A DNA stretch of 11,918 bases from CAYUXU01 sp964489695 (GTDB lineage Bacteria; Bacillota_I; Bacilli_A; Erysipelotrichales; Erysipelotrichaceae). Within the stretch, counting starts at the first letter, position 1, and the number at the start of each line of letters is the position of its first letter. The stretch covers positions 1 through 11,918 of the forward strand of contig CAZAZP010000025.1 in NCBI GenBank assembly GCA_964489695.1, given 5' to 3'. Of the stretch, positions 1 through 6,170 are shown one piece after another. Below the pieces are notes generated by a model. It had not been told where the DNA came from and ran no database searches. It worked only from the letters and a program-made list of their open reading frames with translations. The translations under genes and the position numbers were made by a program.

Positions 1-19
1 GAGGCGCTTTTATTTTTAG
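1..19 (+). terminator. possible 3' arm of an upstream gene's terminator (cut by window edge)
   Basis: The window opens with GAGGCGC followed by TTTTATTTTT, which looks like the 3' arm and U-tract of a rho-independent terminator belonging to a gene left of the window. The 5' arm is not visible, so this is only a suggestion. Confidence 0.3.
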
Positions 20-30
20 TTGTCGGTTAG

Positions 31-58
31 TTGTATAAACGTTTGAATGTGTTATAAT
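31..58 (+). promoter_or_regulatory. alaS promoter (extended -10)
   Basis: A perfect TATAAT lies at 53-58, preceded by TGT at 50-52, which makes an extended -10 element. A weak -35 (TTGTAT, 31-36) sits 16 nt upstream. Transcription would begin near 65, giving a leader of about 215 nt that contains the T-box. This is the only good promoter upstream of alaS, and none is obvious between alaS and greA, so it may serve the whole seven-gene run. Confidence 0.7.
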
Positions 59-64
59 TGAATA

Positions 65-264
65 AATCCAGGATAGAGACGAAGTAAATTATTGATATGG
101 CTGAAGAGACCAGACGGTTGGTGAAAGTCTGGGCCAACAATGATTGAAGCTACCTCTTAGATGAGATCAACACTCACGTTGACCACGTTACGGGCAAGAG
201 ACACTTAGTTTGTGTAAATTAGGATGGTACCACGTTCTTGACGTTCCTGGCGGGTACTTTTTTT
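65..264 (+). promoter_or_regulatory. T-box riboswitch, tRNA-Ala responsive, controlling alaS
   Basis: This leader senses uncharged tRNA-Ala and lets transcription continue into alaS when alanyl-tRNA is scarce. The T-box consensus AGGATGGTACCACG is at 221-234. The antiterminator folds fully: AGGA (221-224) pairs with TCCT (245-248), the seven-base bulge TGGTACC (225-231) is free for the tRNA 3' end, and ACGT (232-235) pairs with ACGT (241-244). The bulge TGGT would pair with ACCA, matching the A73 discriminator of tRNA-Ala. The specifier is GCT (Ala) at 149-151, followed by the usual A. AGAG (75-78) can pair with CTCT (154-157) to close the base of stem I. The alternative terminator occupies 227-264, so the two folds exclude each other. 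The gene downstream agrees with the specifier. Confidence 0.93.
227..264 (+). terminator. T-box intrinsic terminator upstream of alaS
   Basis: GTACC plus CGTT (227-236, with A232 bulged) pairs with GGCGGGTAC (249-257), giving nine pairs that include two G-U pairs, followed by seven T at 258-264. It uses the same ACC and ACGT bases as the antiterminator, the usual mutually exclusive T-box switch. The alaS ribosome binding site begins just after it, at 268. Confidence 0.85.
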
Positions 265-279
265 ATTAGGAGAAACAAG

Positions 280-2469
280 ATGAAATATTTTACGACTGAC
301 CAAATACGCCAAATGTTTTTAGATTTTTTTGCTAGTAAGGATCATATGATTGAACCGGGCGCTCCATTAGTCCCTAAAAATGATCCAACTTTACTCTGGA
401 TCAATTCCGGGGTCGCAGCTTTAAAAAAGTATTTCGATGGTTCGGTTCAACCAGCTAAACCGCGGATTGCTAATGCCCAAAAGTCAATTCGGACTAATGA
501 TATTGATAATGTCGGTTTAACTGCGCGACATCATACTTTTTTTGAAATGTTAGGTAATTTTTCGATTGGGGATTATTTTAAAGCGGAAGCGATTGCTTAT
601 GCTTGGGAGTTTTTAACAAGCAAAAAATGGTTAGCTTTTGATCCTGAAAAATTATATATTACCGTGCATAGTGATGACGAAGTGGCTTATCACATCTGGC
701 TTAACGATATCGGAGTACCAGCCACCCGAATTTTGAAAACACCCGATAATTTCTGGCAGATTGGTGAAGGTCCTTGTGGGCCCAATTCGGAAATCTTTTA
801 TGATCGAGGAGCGAAATACGATCCGGCTAAGCTGGGTGAGAAACTATTTTTTGAAGAACTAGAAAATGATCGTTATATTGAGATTTGGAATATTGTTTTC
901 TCACAATATGATGCTAAAGCTGGTTTAGATCGATCGGAGTATCCTGAATTACCCCAAAAGAACATTGATACAGGTTTAGGCTTAGAACGTTTAGCTTGCG
1001 TGGTTCAAGAGGTAGAGACTAACTATGATATTGATATCTTTCAACCGTTGATTAAAGCAATTGAAAAAGTAGCTAAATATCCTTATCAAAATAATTATCA
1101 AATTGCTTATCGGGTAATTGCGGATCATATGCGTACGATTGTCTTTGCTTTAGGTGATGGTGCCTTATTTTCCAATGAATCACGCGGTTATGTGTTACGG
1201 CGTTTGTTAAGAAGAGCGGTTCGCTATGGTAAGAAACTTGGAATTGAAACAGAGTTTTTAACAAACTTAGTCCCTATTGTTACCCAAAGTATGGCGACAT
1301 TTTATCCTACACTAGCCAAGCAAAATGAATTGATGACACGCTTGGTAGCGCAAGAAGAAGAACGTTTCCATACCACCTTGCAAGCTGGAGAAAAATTATT
1401 AGCAGAAGTTATTAGTGAACTAAAGACCACGGTGATTCCTGGTGACATTGTTTTTAAACTTTATGACACCTATGGTTTTCCTTGGGAGTTAACGGCTGAG
1501 ATTGCTCAAGAACAAGACTTAACGATTGATCAAGCGGGTTTTGAGCTAGCGATGCAAGACCAAAAACAACGGGCTCGGGAAGCGCGTGAAGCGATTGATT
1601 CCATGGGTTCTCAATCATCAGATTTATTACACTTCACTGCTCCTTACAAATTTTTAGGTTATCAAGCGTTAACTACCTCAGCTACCGTGACGGGGATATT
1701 TCAAGCGGGTAAGTTAGTTTCATCGTTAACTGATGCCGGGCAAATAGCTTTTGATCAATCGGTCTTCTACGCGGAAAGCGGGGGTCAGGTGGCGGATACG
1801 GGACGAATTTATCAAGCTGATTGTGAGTTGATCGTGACCGATGTGCAAAAAGCAACTAATGGACAAGCTTTACATCAAGTACAAGTTTTAAAAGGTGAAG
1901 TCAAAATAGGGGACCAGTTAACTTTAGAGGTTGATCAAGCGCGCCGCCAAAAGATTAAAGCGAATCACTCGAGTGTCCATTTATTACAGCATGCTTTACG
2001 GGAAGTTTTAGGTAAACATGTAACTCAAGCTGGATCTTTTGTGACAGCGGAATATTCTCGGTTCGATTTTAATCATTATGAGCGGGTTACTGCTGAACAA
2101 TTAAGTGAAATTGAACAGCGCGTGAATCAAGCAATCTTTACTAATTATCCGGTGGAAGTTCAGTTAATGAGTTTAGCTGAAGCTAAACAACATGGTGCGA
2201 TGGCTTTATTTGAAGATAAATACCAAGACCAAGTGCGAGTAATTGGCATGGGTGACTCGTTGGAACTTTGCGGAGGAACACATGTTAGCCAGACTGCTGA
2301 AATCGGTGTTTATCGCATTATCANNNNNNNNNNNNNNNNNNNNNNNNNNNNNNNNNNNNNNNNNNNNNNNNNNNNNNNNNNNNNNNNNNNNNNNNNNNNN
2401 NNNNNNNNNNNNNNNNNNNNNNNCCCAACTCTACTAAAACTCAGCGAAAAACTAGGCTTTGACTATTAA
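280..2469 (+). CDS. alaS: alanine--tRNA ligase (AlaRS), interrupted by an assembly gap
   Basis: This cytoplasmic enzyme charges tRNA-Ala and hydrolyses misacylated Ser- and Gly-tRNA-Ala. I chose ATG 280, which has AGGAG (268-272) seven bases upstream. An in-frame TTG at 238 lies inside the leader terminator and is rejected. Visible class II catalytic motifs are HHTFFEMLGNFS, EIWNIVFSQYD and NIDTGLGLERLA. The editing domain has the zinc-binding set H563 and H567 (HSSVH) with C664 and H668 (CGGTH). About 681 residues are readable before 100 N at 2324-2423. After the gap the same frame reads PTLLKLSEKLGFDY and stops at 2467-2469. Family members are about 870-880 residues, so most of the C-terminal DHHA1 region is hidden and the true gap is probably several hundred bases. 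The tail uses CTA and CTC for all four Leu codons, unlike the TTA-rich gene body, so its assignment to alaS is only likely. Confidence 0.95.
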   Translation: MKYFTTDQIRQMFLDFFASKDHMIEPGAPLVPKNDPTLLWINSGVAALKKYFDGSVQPAKPRIANAQKSIRTNDIDNVGLTARHHTFFEMLGNFSIGDYFKAEAIAYAWEFLTSKKWLAFDPEKLYITVHSDDEVAYHIWLNDIGVPATRILKTPDNFWQIGEGPCGPNSEIFYDRGAKYDPAKLGEKLFFEELENDRYIEIWNIVFSQYDAKAGLDRSEYPELPQKNIDTGLGLERLACVVQEVETNYDIDIFQPLIKAIEKVAKYPYQNNYQIAYRVIADHMRTIVFALGDGALFSNESRGYVLRRLLRRAVRYGKKLGIETEFLTNLVPIVTQSMATFYPTLAKQNELMTRLVAQEEERFHTTLQAGEKLLAEVISELKTTVIPGDIVFKLYDTYGFPWELTAEIAQEQDLTIDQAGFELAMQDQKQRAREAREAIDSMGSQSSDLLHFTAPYKFLGYQALTTSATVTGIFQAGKLVSSLTDAGQIAFDQSVFYAESGGQVADTGRIYQADCELIVTDVQKATNGQALHQVQVLKGEVKIGDQLTLEVDQARRQKIKANHSSVHLLQHALREVLGKHVTQAGSFVTAEYSRFDFNHYERVTAEQLSEIEQRVNQAIFTNYPVEVQLMSLAEAKQHGAMALFEDKYQDQVRVIGMGDSLELCGGTHVSQTAEIGVYRIIXXXXXXXXXXXXXXXXXXXXXXXXXXXXXXXXXXPTLLKLSEKLGFDY
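2324..2423. other. assembly gap of 100 N within alaS
   Basis: Exactly 100 N is the conventional placeholder for a scaffold gap of unknown length. From the usual AlaRS length, about 180 residues (over 500 bp) are probably missing, minus the 14-codon tail, and extra sequence beyond alaS cannot be excluded. The apparent frame continuity across it carries no weight. Confidence 0.97.
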
Positions 2470-2511
2470 AATTAATGATAATAAGTTAAAATTGAGAAAA
2501 GGAGGGGTTTT

Positions 2512-2769
2512 ATGTCTCAAGATTCTTTTGAAACAAAATCTTTTGATGCTACCGATATTAAACGGGATACGATTCGGAATATTCTCACCCTCGCCCGCGA
2601 AGCTTTAGATGAACGAGGCTATAATGCGGTCAACCAATTGGTGGGTTATTTAATTTCAAATGATCCAGCTTATATTTCGAGCCATAAAAACGCTCGGAGT
2701 ATTATTCAATCGGTCTCCCGAGATGAAATTATCGAGGAGCTAGTTCGTCATTATTTGGACAGCAAGTAA
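2512..2769 (+). CDS. ireB: IreB family regulatory phosphoprotein (UPF0297, YrzL-like)
   Basis: This small cytoplasmic protein of 85 residues has the family signature GYNAVNQLVGYLISNDPAYI (about residues 36-55) and a C-terminal DEIIEELVRHYL. In Enterococcus, IreB is a substrate of the PASTA-domain Ser/Thr kinase IreK at two N-terminal threonines and tunes cell-wall stress and cephalosporin tolerance. Here S5 and T8, in the segment SFETKSF, align with those two sites, with Thr kept at the second. The start is clear: AGGAGG at 2500-2505 lies six bases before the ATG, the best ribosome binding site in the operon. The stop overlaps the ruvX start by one base (TAATG), implying translational coupling. 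The order alaS-ireB-ruvX-yrzB is conserved in Bacillota. Its partner kinase is not in the window. Confidence 0.93.
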   Translation: MSQDSFETKSFDATDIKRDTIRNILTLAREALDERGYNAVNQLVGYLISNDPAYISSHKNARSIIQSVSRDEIIEELVRHYLDSK

Positions 2770-3188
2770 TGCGATTATTAGGTTTAGACTTAGGTAGTCA
2801 AACTGTCGGGGTAGCCATCTCAGATGGCCTAGGCATTTTAGCTTCGCCATTAACAACTTTAAATTTTCCGCCGGAAGATTATGAAGCAGCTTTAAAACAG
2901 GTCATCGATCTCACTAATACTGAGGAAATTGGTGCGATTGTGATTGGCTTACCGAAACATCTAAATGGCACAATTGGGGAACGAGGAAATATTTCCTTAG
3001 CTTTTCAAGCAGAACTGGAAAAAGTTTTGACGATTCCAATTATTGCTTGGGATGAACGATTTACCACTAAACAAGCCCAACGGATTTTAATTATGGCGGA
3101 TGTTTCTCGCCAGAAAAGAAAAAAAGTGATTGATAAAATGGCAGCGGTATTAATTTTACAAAGTTATTTAGATACCAATAGAAAATAG
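2769..3188 (+). CDS. ruvX: YqgF/RuvX family putative pre-16S rRNA nuclease
   Basis: This 139-residue RNase H-fold protein has the size usual for the family, which in bacteria matures the 5' end of 16S rRNA (earlier called a Holliday junction resolvase). Visible motifs are the N-terminal LLGLDLGSQTVGVAISD, then VIGLPKHLNGT at about 58-68, DERFTTKQAQR at 95-105 and IDKMAAVLILQSYLD at 121-135. D7, E96 and D122 form the expected acidic metal-binding triad. The ATG overlaps the ireB stop by one base. There is no separate strong ribosome binding site beyond the end of ireB, so it is probably translated by coupling. Its neighbours are those seen in Bacillus (yrrK). Confidence 0.94.
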   Translation: MRLLGLDLGSQTVGVAISDGLGILASPLTTLNFPPEDYEAALKQVIDLTNTEEIGAIVIGLPKHLNGTIGERGNISLAFQAELEKVLTIPIIAWDERFTTKQAQRILIMADVSRQKRKKVIDKMAAVLILQSYLDTNRK

Positions 3189-3196
3189 GAGACCCA

Positions 3197-3454
3197 ATGG
3201 ATAATACACTCTATGTTATTAATGAAGATGGTACTGAAATTGAAATGGAAGTAATTCTTACTTTCTTTAACGAAGAATTAAATAAGCACTTTGTGTTATA
3301 TACTGACCCAAGCGATGAAAATGGTAATGTTTATGCTTCCTCTTACGATGATGAAGGTCATTTATTTCCCGTTGAATTAGAAAGCGAATGGGCTGTAGTA
3401 GAAGAAGTCTACGAAAGTTATATCAATGAAGACGAAACTGAGTACCAAGCTTAA
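3197..3454 (+). CDS. yrzB: DUF1292 protein (YrzB/UPF0473 family)
   Basis: This acidic 85-residue cytoplasmic protein has no known biochemical role. The body matches DUF1292: an N-terminal strand pair (LYVINEDGTEIEMEVILTF), then VYASSYDDEGHLFPVE, then EWAVVEEVYESYI. AGGAG at 3187-3191, which overlaps the ruvX stop codon, lies five bases before the ATG. The 3' end overlaps mltG by 29 bases in another frame. The compact ASSYDDEGHLFPVE form resembles Erysipelotrichia and Mollicutes-type members more than the longer Lactobacillus proteins, from memory of the family. The family travels with ireB and ruvX, and that context is the main support for the name. Confidence 0.9.
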   Translation: MDNTLYVINEDGTEIEMEVILTFFNEELNKHFVLYTDPSDENGNVYASSYDDEGHLFPVELESEWAVVEEVYESYINEDETEYQA

Positions 3455-4493
3455 GCTACTGCTTGGCTTTGGCGCTTTAGTCATAGCTGGCGGGTTAAGT
3501 ACCTATTTCTTTTATCAAACAAGTCTAGCTCCACTTCAGACGATGAGTGAACCGGTTGATTTTGTTGTGGCCAAAGGTGAAACTGTGGGTTCGGTCATTA
3601 CCCGTTTAAAAGAACTTAATTTAATAAAAAATGAATTTGCGGCAAAAGTTGCGGTAAAACTGCAAGGCTTACAACATTTAAAACGGGGTGGTTTTGTATT
3701 GGACCGCAGCTGGTCAACTACGGAAATTTTAAAACGTTTAAATGATTTACCAGATGATAATCAAAACACGGTGACAATAACCTTTCAAGAAGGCTTATGG
3801 GCCCGAGACTTCGCTAATTTATTAGCCCAACATACTAATGTTGGTAAAGCTGAGTTATTAAATCTCTGGAATGATCCAGTTTACTTGGCGACCTTAATTG
3901 AGAAATATGAATTTTTAACGAATGATATTTTAAACAAACAGTTAAAAGTTAATTTGGAAGGGTATCTAGCCCCAAATACTTATGAGTTTTATCAAGTCAC
4001 TACTGCAGAAGCGATTACTGAACGGTTGTTAGATCAAACAAAGACTATTTACGATAAGTATCGTGATTTATTTCAAGCTAGTTCCTATTCAATTCATGAA
4101 TTATTTACCCTAGCTTCGATTACCCAATTTGAAGCAGGCACTGCTGCTGATGACCCAATTATTGCGGGTATTTGGTATAATCGCTTAAACAGCAATATGC
4201 CTTTACAATCAAGTGTCACAGTTTGCTACGCTTTATATGATTATAAAACCTGGCAAGAATGTGAACGTAATACTCGTTACGAGTCACCATTTAATACTTA
4301 CAAATATGCTGGGATTCCGCCAGGACCAGTCGCAGCTCCGGGCGAAACCGCGATTTTAGCGGTTTTAAAACCGCAAAAGACCGACTATTATTATTTTATT
4401 GCGGCGGTTTATACCGATGGTAAAATCCATTATGCAAAAACATATCGCGAGCATGAAGCTAATATTGCAAAATACTTAGCACCATATCGATAG
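3426..4493 (+). CDS. mltG: endolytic peptidoglycan transglycosylase MltG (YceG-like)
   Basis: MltG is a membrane-anchored lytic transglycosylase that cuts nascent glycan strands during wall synthesis. This 355-residue protein has a basic N-terminus (MKTKLSTKLK) and one membrane helix at about 11-31. A LysM-like subdomain with AKGETVGSVITRLKE follows at 49-63, then the catalytic fold. Family motifs are EGYLAPNTYEF (178-188), LASITQFEAG (229-238), NRLNSNMPLQ (252-261) and NTYKYAGIPPGP (290-301). E236 aligns with E. coli E218, the catalytic Glu. The preceding conserved Glu is Gln here (Q234), and the usual LQ(S/T)DPTV reads LQSSVTV. ATG 3426 lies inside yrzB (29-base overlap) without a clear ribosome binding site, but the next in-frame ATG (3542) would remove the membrane anchor. 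Its presence implies a cell wall. Confidence 0.93.
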   Translation: MKTKLSTKLKLLLGFGALVIAGGLSTYFFYQTSLAPLQTMSEPVDFVVAKGETVGSVITRLKELNLIKNEFAAKVAVKLQGLQHLKRGGFVLDRSWSTTEILKRLNDLPDDNQNTVTITFQEGLWARDFANLLAQHTNVGKAELLNLWNDPVYLATLIEKYEFLTNDILNKQLKVNLEGYLAPNTYEFYQVTTAEAITERLLDQTKTIYDKYRDLFQASSYSIHELFTLASITQFEAGTAADDPIIAGIWYNRLNSNMPLQSSVTVCYALYDYKTWQECERNTRYESPFNTYKYAGIPPGPVAAPGETAILAVLKPQKTDYYYFIAAVYTDGKIHYAKTYREHEANIAKYLAPYR

Positions 4494-4497
4494 TTAA

Positions 4498-5130
4498 ATG
4501 AAGAGTATTGTAATTGGCATTGCTGGTGGAAGTGCTTCAGGCAAATCTTCGGTTGCTAGCCGCTTAAAAGATCATTTTGGTACGAGTAAATCAGTTTTGA
4601 TTTTACGGCAGGATGACTATTATCTTAATCAACCGGAGTTAAGTTTTGAAATGCGGGTTAAGGTAAACTATGATCATCCGTTAGCTTTTGATTATGATTT
4701 GCTATTAAAACAATTAAATGAACTCAAAGCTGGTCAAGCGGTAAATACACCAGTCTATGATTATAAGAATTATTTACGGAGTGAAATTACGGAATTAGTT
4801 GAACCAGCTGAAGTAATTATTATTGAAGGTTTATTTGTTTTAGCTCAAAGTGAGTTACGAGCTGAGTTAGATATTAAAGTTTTTATTGAAGCTGACGCCG
4901 ATATTCGTTTTATTCGCCGCTTAGTGCGAGATGTTAAAGAACGGCAACGCTCCTTAGATTCAGTCGTTGAGCAATACATCACGACGGTTAAACCGATGCA
5001 CGAACAATTTGTGCAGCCATCGAAAATATATGCTGATATAATTATCCCGCATGGGGTCGAAAACATCGTGGCGCTTGATTTGCTTACCACTAAAATAAGT
5101 AGTATAATAACCCAGAATAATAATTATTGA
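4498..5130 (+). CDS. udk: uridine kinase
   Basis: This enzyme phosphorylates uridine and cytidine to UMP and CMP in pyrimidine salvage in the cytoplasm. The 210-residue length is normal. Walker A is GGSASGKSS at 10-18. Further family motifs are LRQDDYY (36-42), NYDHPLAFD (57-65), IIIEGLFVL (107-115) and PMHEQFVQPSKIYADIIIPHG (166-186). The RD..ERGRS element reads RDVKERQRS here, with Gln for the usual Gly at about residue 150. The gene starts four bases after the mltG stop (TAG-TTAA-ATG) with no recognisable ribosome binding site, so coupling to mltG is likely. In Bacillus, yrrM, yrrN and yrrO lie between these two genes; they are absent here. The stop is TGA, showing that TGA is not a Trp codon. 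Confidence 0.95.
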   Translation: MKSIVIGIAGGSASGKSSVASRLKDHFGTSKSVLILRQDDYYLNQPELSFEMRVKVNYDHPLAFDYDLLLKQLNELKAGQAVNTPVYDYKNYLRSEITELVEPAEVIIIEGLFVLAQSELRAELDIKVFIEADADIRFIRRLVRDVKERQRSLDSVVEQYITTVKPMHEQFVQPSKIYADIIIPHGVENIVALDLLTTKISSIITQNNNY

Positions 5131-5149
5131 GTGAATTGAGGTGAAGATT

Positions 5150-5620
5150 GTGGTGCAAGAAAAAGTATATGTAACTAAACAAGGTTTAGAGGAATTAAAA
5201 CAAGAACGAGAACGCTTAATCCGCGTTGAACGCGAAGAAGTTAAATTAGATTTACAAAATGCCCGGGCGCAAGGTGATTTATCTGAAAATGCTGATTATG
5301 ATGCAGCTCGTGATCGTCAAGCTAAAGTCGAAGCACGGATTAGTGAATTAGAACAAATGCTAAGTAATTATGAAATCATTAATGAAAATGGCAAAGCTTC
5401 AAAATCAGTAAAACTAGGCTCAACTATTCGCATTTTAGATTTAGAAGATAATTTAGAAGAAGAATACACGATTGTGGGTTCAGTCGAAGCAGACCCCTTA
5501 AATGGTAAATTGTCTAACGTCACCCCACTTGGGGCAGCACTCTTAGACTGTCGGCAAGGTGAAATCGTCACGATTGAAGCTGCTGAACCGTATCAGGTGC
5601 AAATCTTAGAAATTAAGTAG
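5150..5620 (+). CDS. greA: transcription elongation factor GreA
   Basis: GreA enters the RNA polymerase secondary channel and stimulates cleavage of backtracked transcripts. The first 75 or so residues form the coiled coil, with the conserved tip GDLSENADYDAAR at 42-54. D43 and E46 match the acidic pair that holds the catalytic Mg. The C-terminal FKBP-like domain carries YTIVGSVEADPLNGKLSN and ends VQILEIK. A GTG at 5141 is open, but GAGGTG at 5138-5143 is a good ribosome binding site that would lie over it. I therefore prefer GTG 5150, six bases downstream, giving MVQEKVYVTKQGLEEL (156 residues), which matches family N-termini; GTG 5153 is also possible. It is the last gene of the alaS run and is followed at once by a strong terminator. 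Confidence 0.93.
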   Translation: MVQEKVYVTKQGLEELKQERERLIRVEREEVKLDLQNARAQGDLSENADYDAARDRQAKVEARISELEQMLSNYEIINENGKASKSVKLGSTIRILDLEDNLEEEYTIVGSVEADPLNGKLSNVTPLGAALLDCRQGEIVTIEAAEPYQVQILEIK

Positions 5621-5628
5621 TCAAAAAG

Positions 5629-5652
5629 ACACATCATAATGATGTGTTTTTT
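5629..5652 (+). terminator. rho-independent terminator after greA
   Basis: ACACATCAT (5629-5637) and ATGATGTGT (5639-5647) are perfectly complementary. In practice this is a 7-bp stem with a five-base loop, ending in six T (5647-5652). An A-rich tract (5623-5627) precedes it, so weak activity on the opposite strand is possible. It closes the alaS-greA transcription unit. Confidence 0.9.
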
Positions 5653-5679
5653 ATAGGTATTTTATATCTTTCACCTATA
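5652..5679. repeat. inverted repeat upstream of comEA
   Basis: TATAGGT (5652-5658) and ACCTATA (5673-5679) are perfect 7-bp arms separated by 14 bases, just upstream of the comEA start. It could be an operator or a leader hairpin. No clear ComK box or SigX-type cin-box is visible. Chance is possible in AT-rich DNA. Confidence 0.4.
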
Positions 5680-5696
5680 TTAGAGCGGTGAAGGGA

Positions 5697-6170
5697 ATGA
5701 AAAAATATCTCGTTTGGTTGGGTATCACTTGTATTATTTTAATCAAGGTTATAGATTGGTCCGCCTCCACTAAACTAAATTATTTACCAGATCAAGCTGT
5801 GGAAATCACTGTGGCTGGTGAAGTTAAAAACCCTGGTCGGGTTACGGTTTTTTTACCTCTTAGTTTTCAAGAATTATTAACATATTTGAAATTAAACGAA
5901 AGCGCTGATATCAGTGGTTTTAATCCATTAATGCCAGTTAAAGCGAATGATTATTTTTTCATTCCAGCTAAAGGACATCAATTAATTTCAATTAACTATG
6001 CTAGTTACGAACAACTTTTACAAGTCAAAGGCTTAGGACCAGTTTTAGTGACGCGGATTATTGAGTATCGCGAGTGTCACGGCCTATTTCAAGCGGTCAG
6101 CGACTTAATGTTAATCAAAGGTATCAAACAAACGACCTTGGCTAAGATCGCCCCATTTCTATGTCTTTAA
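5697..6170 (+). CDS. comEA: competence protein ComEA (SLBB + helix-hairpin-helix DNA-binding protein)
   Basis: ComEA is a membrane-anchored receptor that binds incoming double-stranded DNA for transformation. From ATG 5697 it has 157 residues: an N-terminal membrane helix (about 4-20), an SLBB-like domain (about 35-92; VEITVAGEVKNPGRV at its start), and C-terminal tandem helix-hairpin-helix motifs (INYASYEQLLQVKGLGP, then IIEYRECHGLF and DLMLIKGIK). The first hairpin has KGLG where PGIG is usual. GTG 5688 is an alternative start three codons earlier; I prefer the ATG because GAGCGGTG (5683-5690) is placed well for it. The 3' end overlaps comEC by 10 bases. There is no comEB between them, unlike in Bacillus. 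Confidence 0.9.
   Translation: MKKYLVWLGITCIILIKVIDWSASTKLNYLPDQAVEITVAGEVKNPGRVTVFLPLSFQELLTYLKLNESADISGFNPLMPVKANDYFFIPAKGHQLISINYASYEQLLQVKGLGPVLVTRIIEYRECHGLFQAVSDLMLIKGIKQTTLAKIAPFLCL

Noticed and set aside
238..279. Longer alaS start at TTG 238
   Set aside because: It lies within the T-box terminator and has no ribosome binding site; ATG 280 has AGGAG at seven bases and the family N-terminus.
1073..1264. Small minus-strand ORF inside alaS
   Set aside because: Antisense shadow of a conserved coding region, with no ribosome binding site or family likeness.
2243..2437. Plus-strand ORF crossing the N gap
   Set aside because: Out-of-frame overlap with conserved AlaRS motifs, extended only because N reads as open.
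4845..5090. Minus-strand ORF inside udk
   Set aside because: Fully antisense to conserved uridine kinase motifs; Cys/Ser-rich translation typical of a shadow frame.
5368..5571. Minus-strand ORF inside greA
   Set aside because: Antisense to the GreA C-terminal domain with no supporting signal.
5688..5696. Longer comEA start at GTG 5688
   Set aside because: Only a weak upstream site; ATG 5697 has GAGCGGTG at better spacing. It is not fully excluded.
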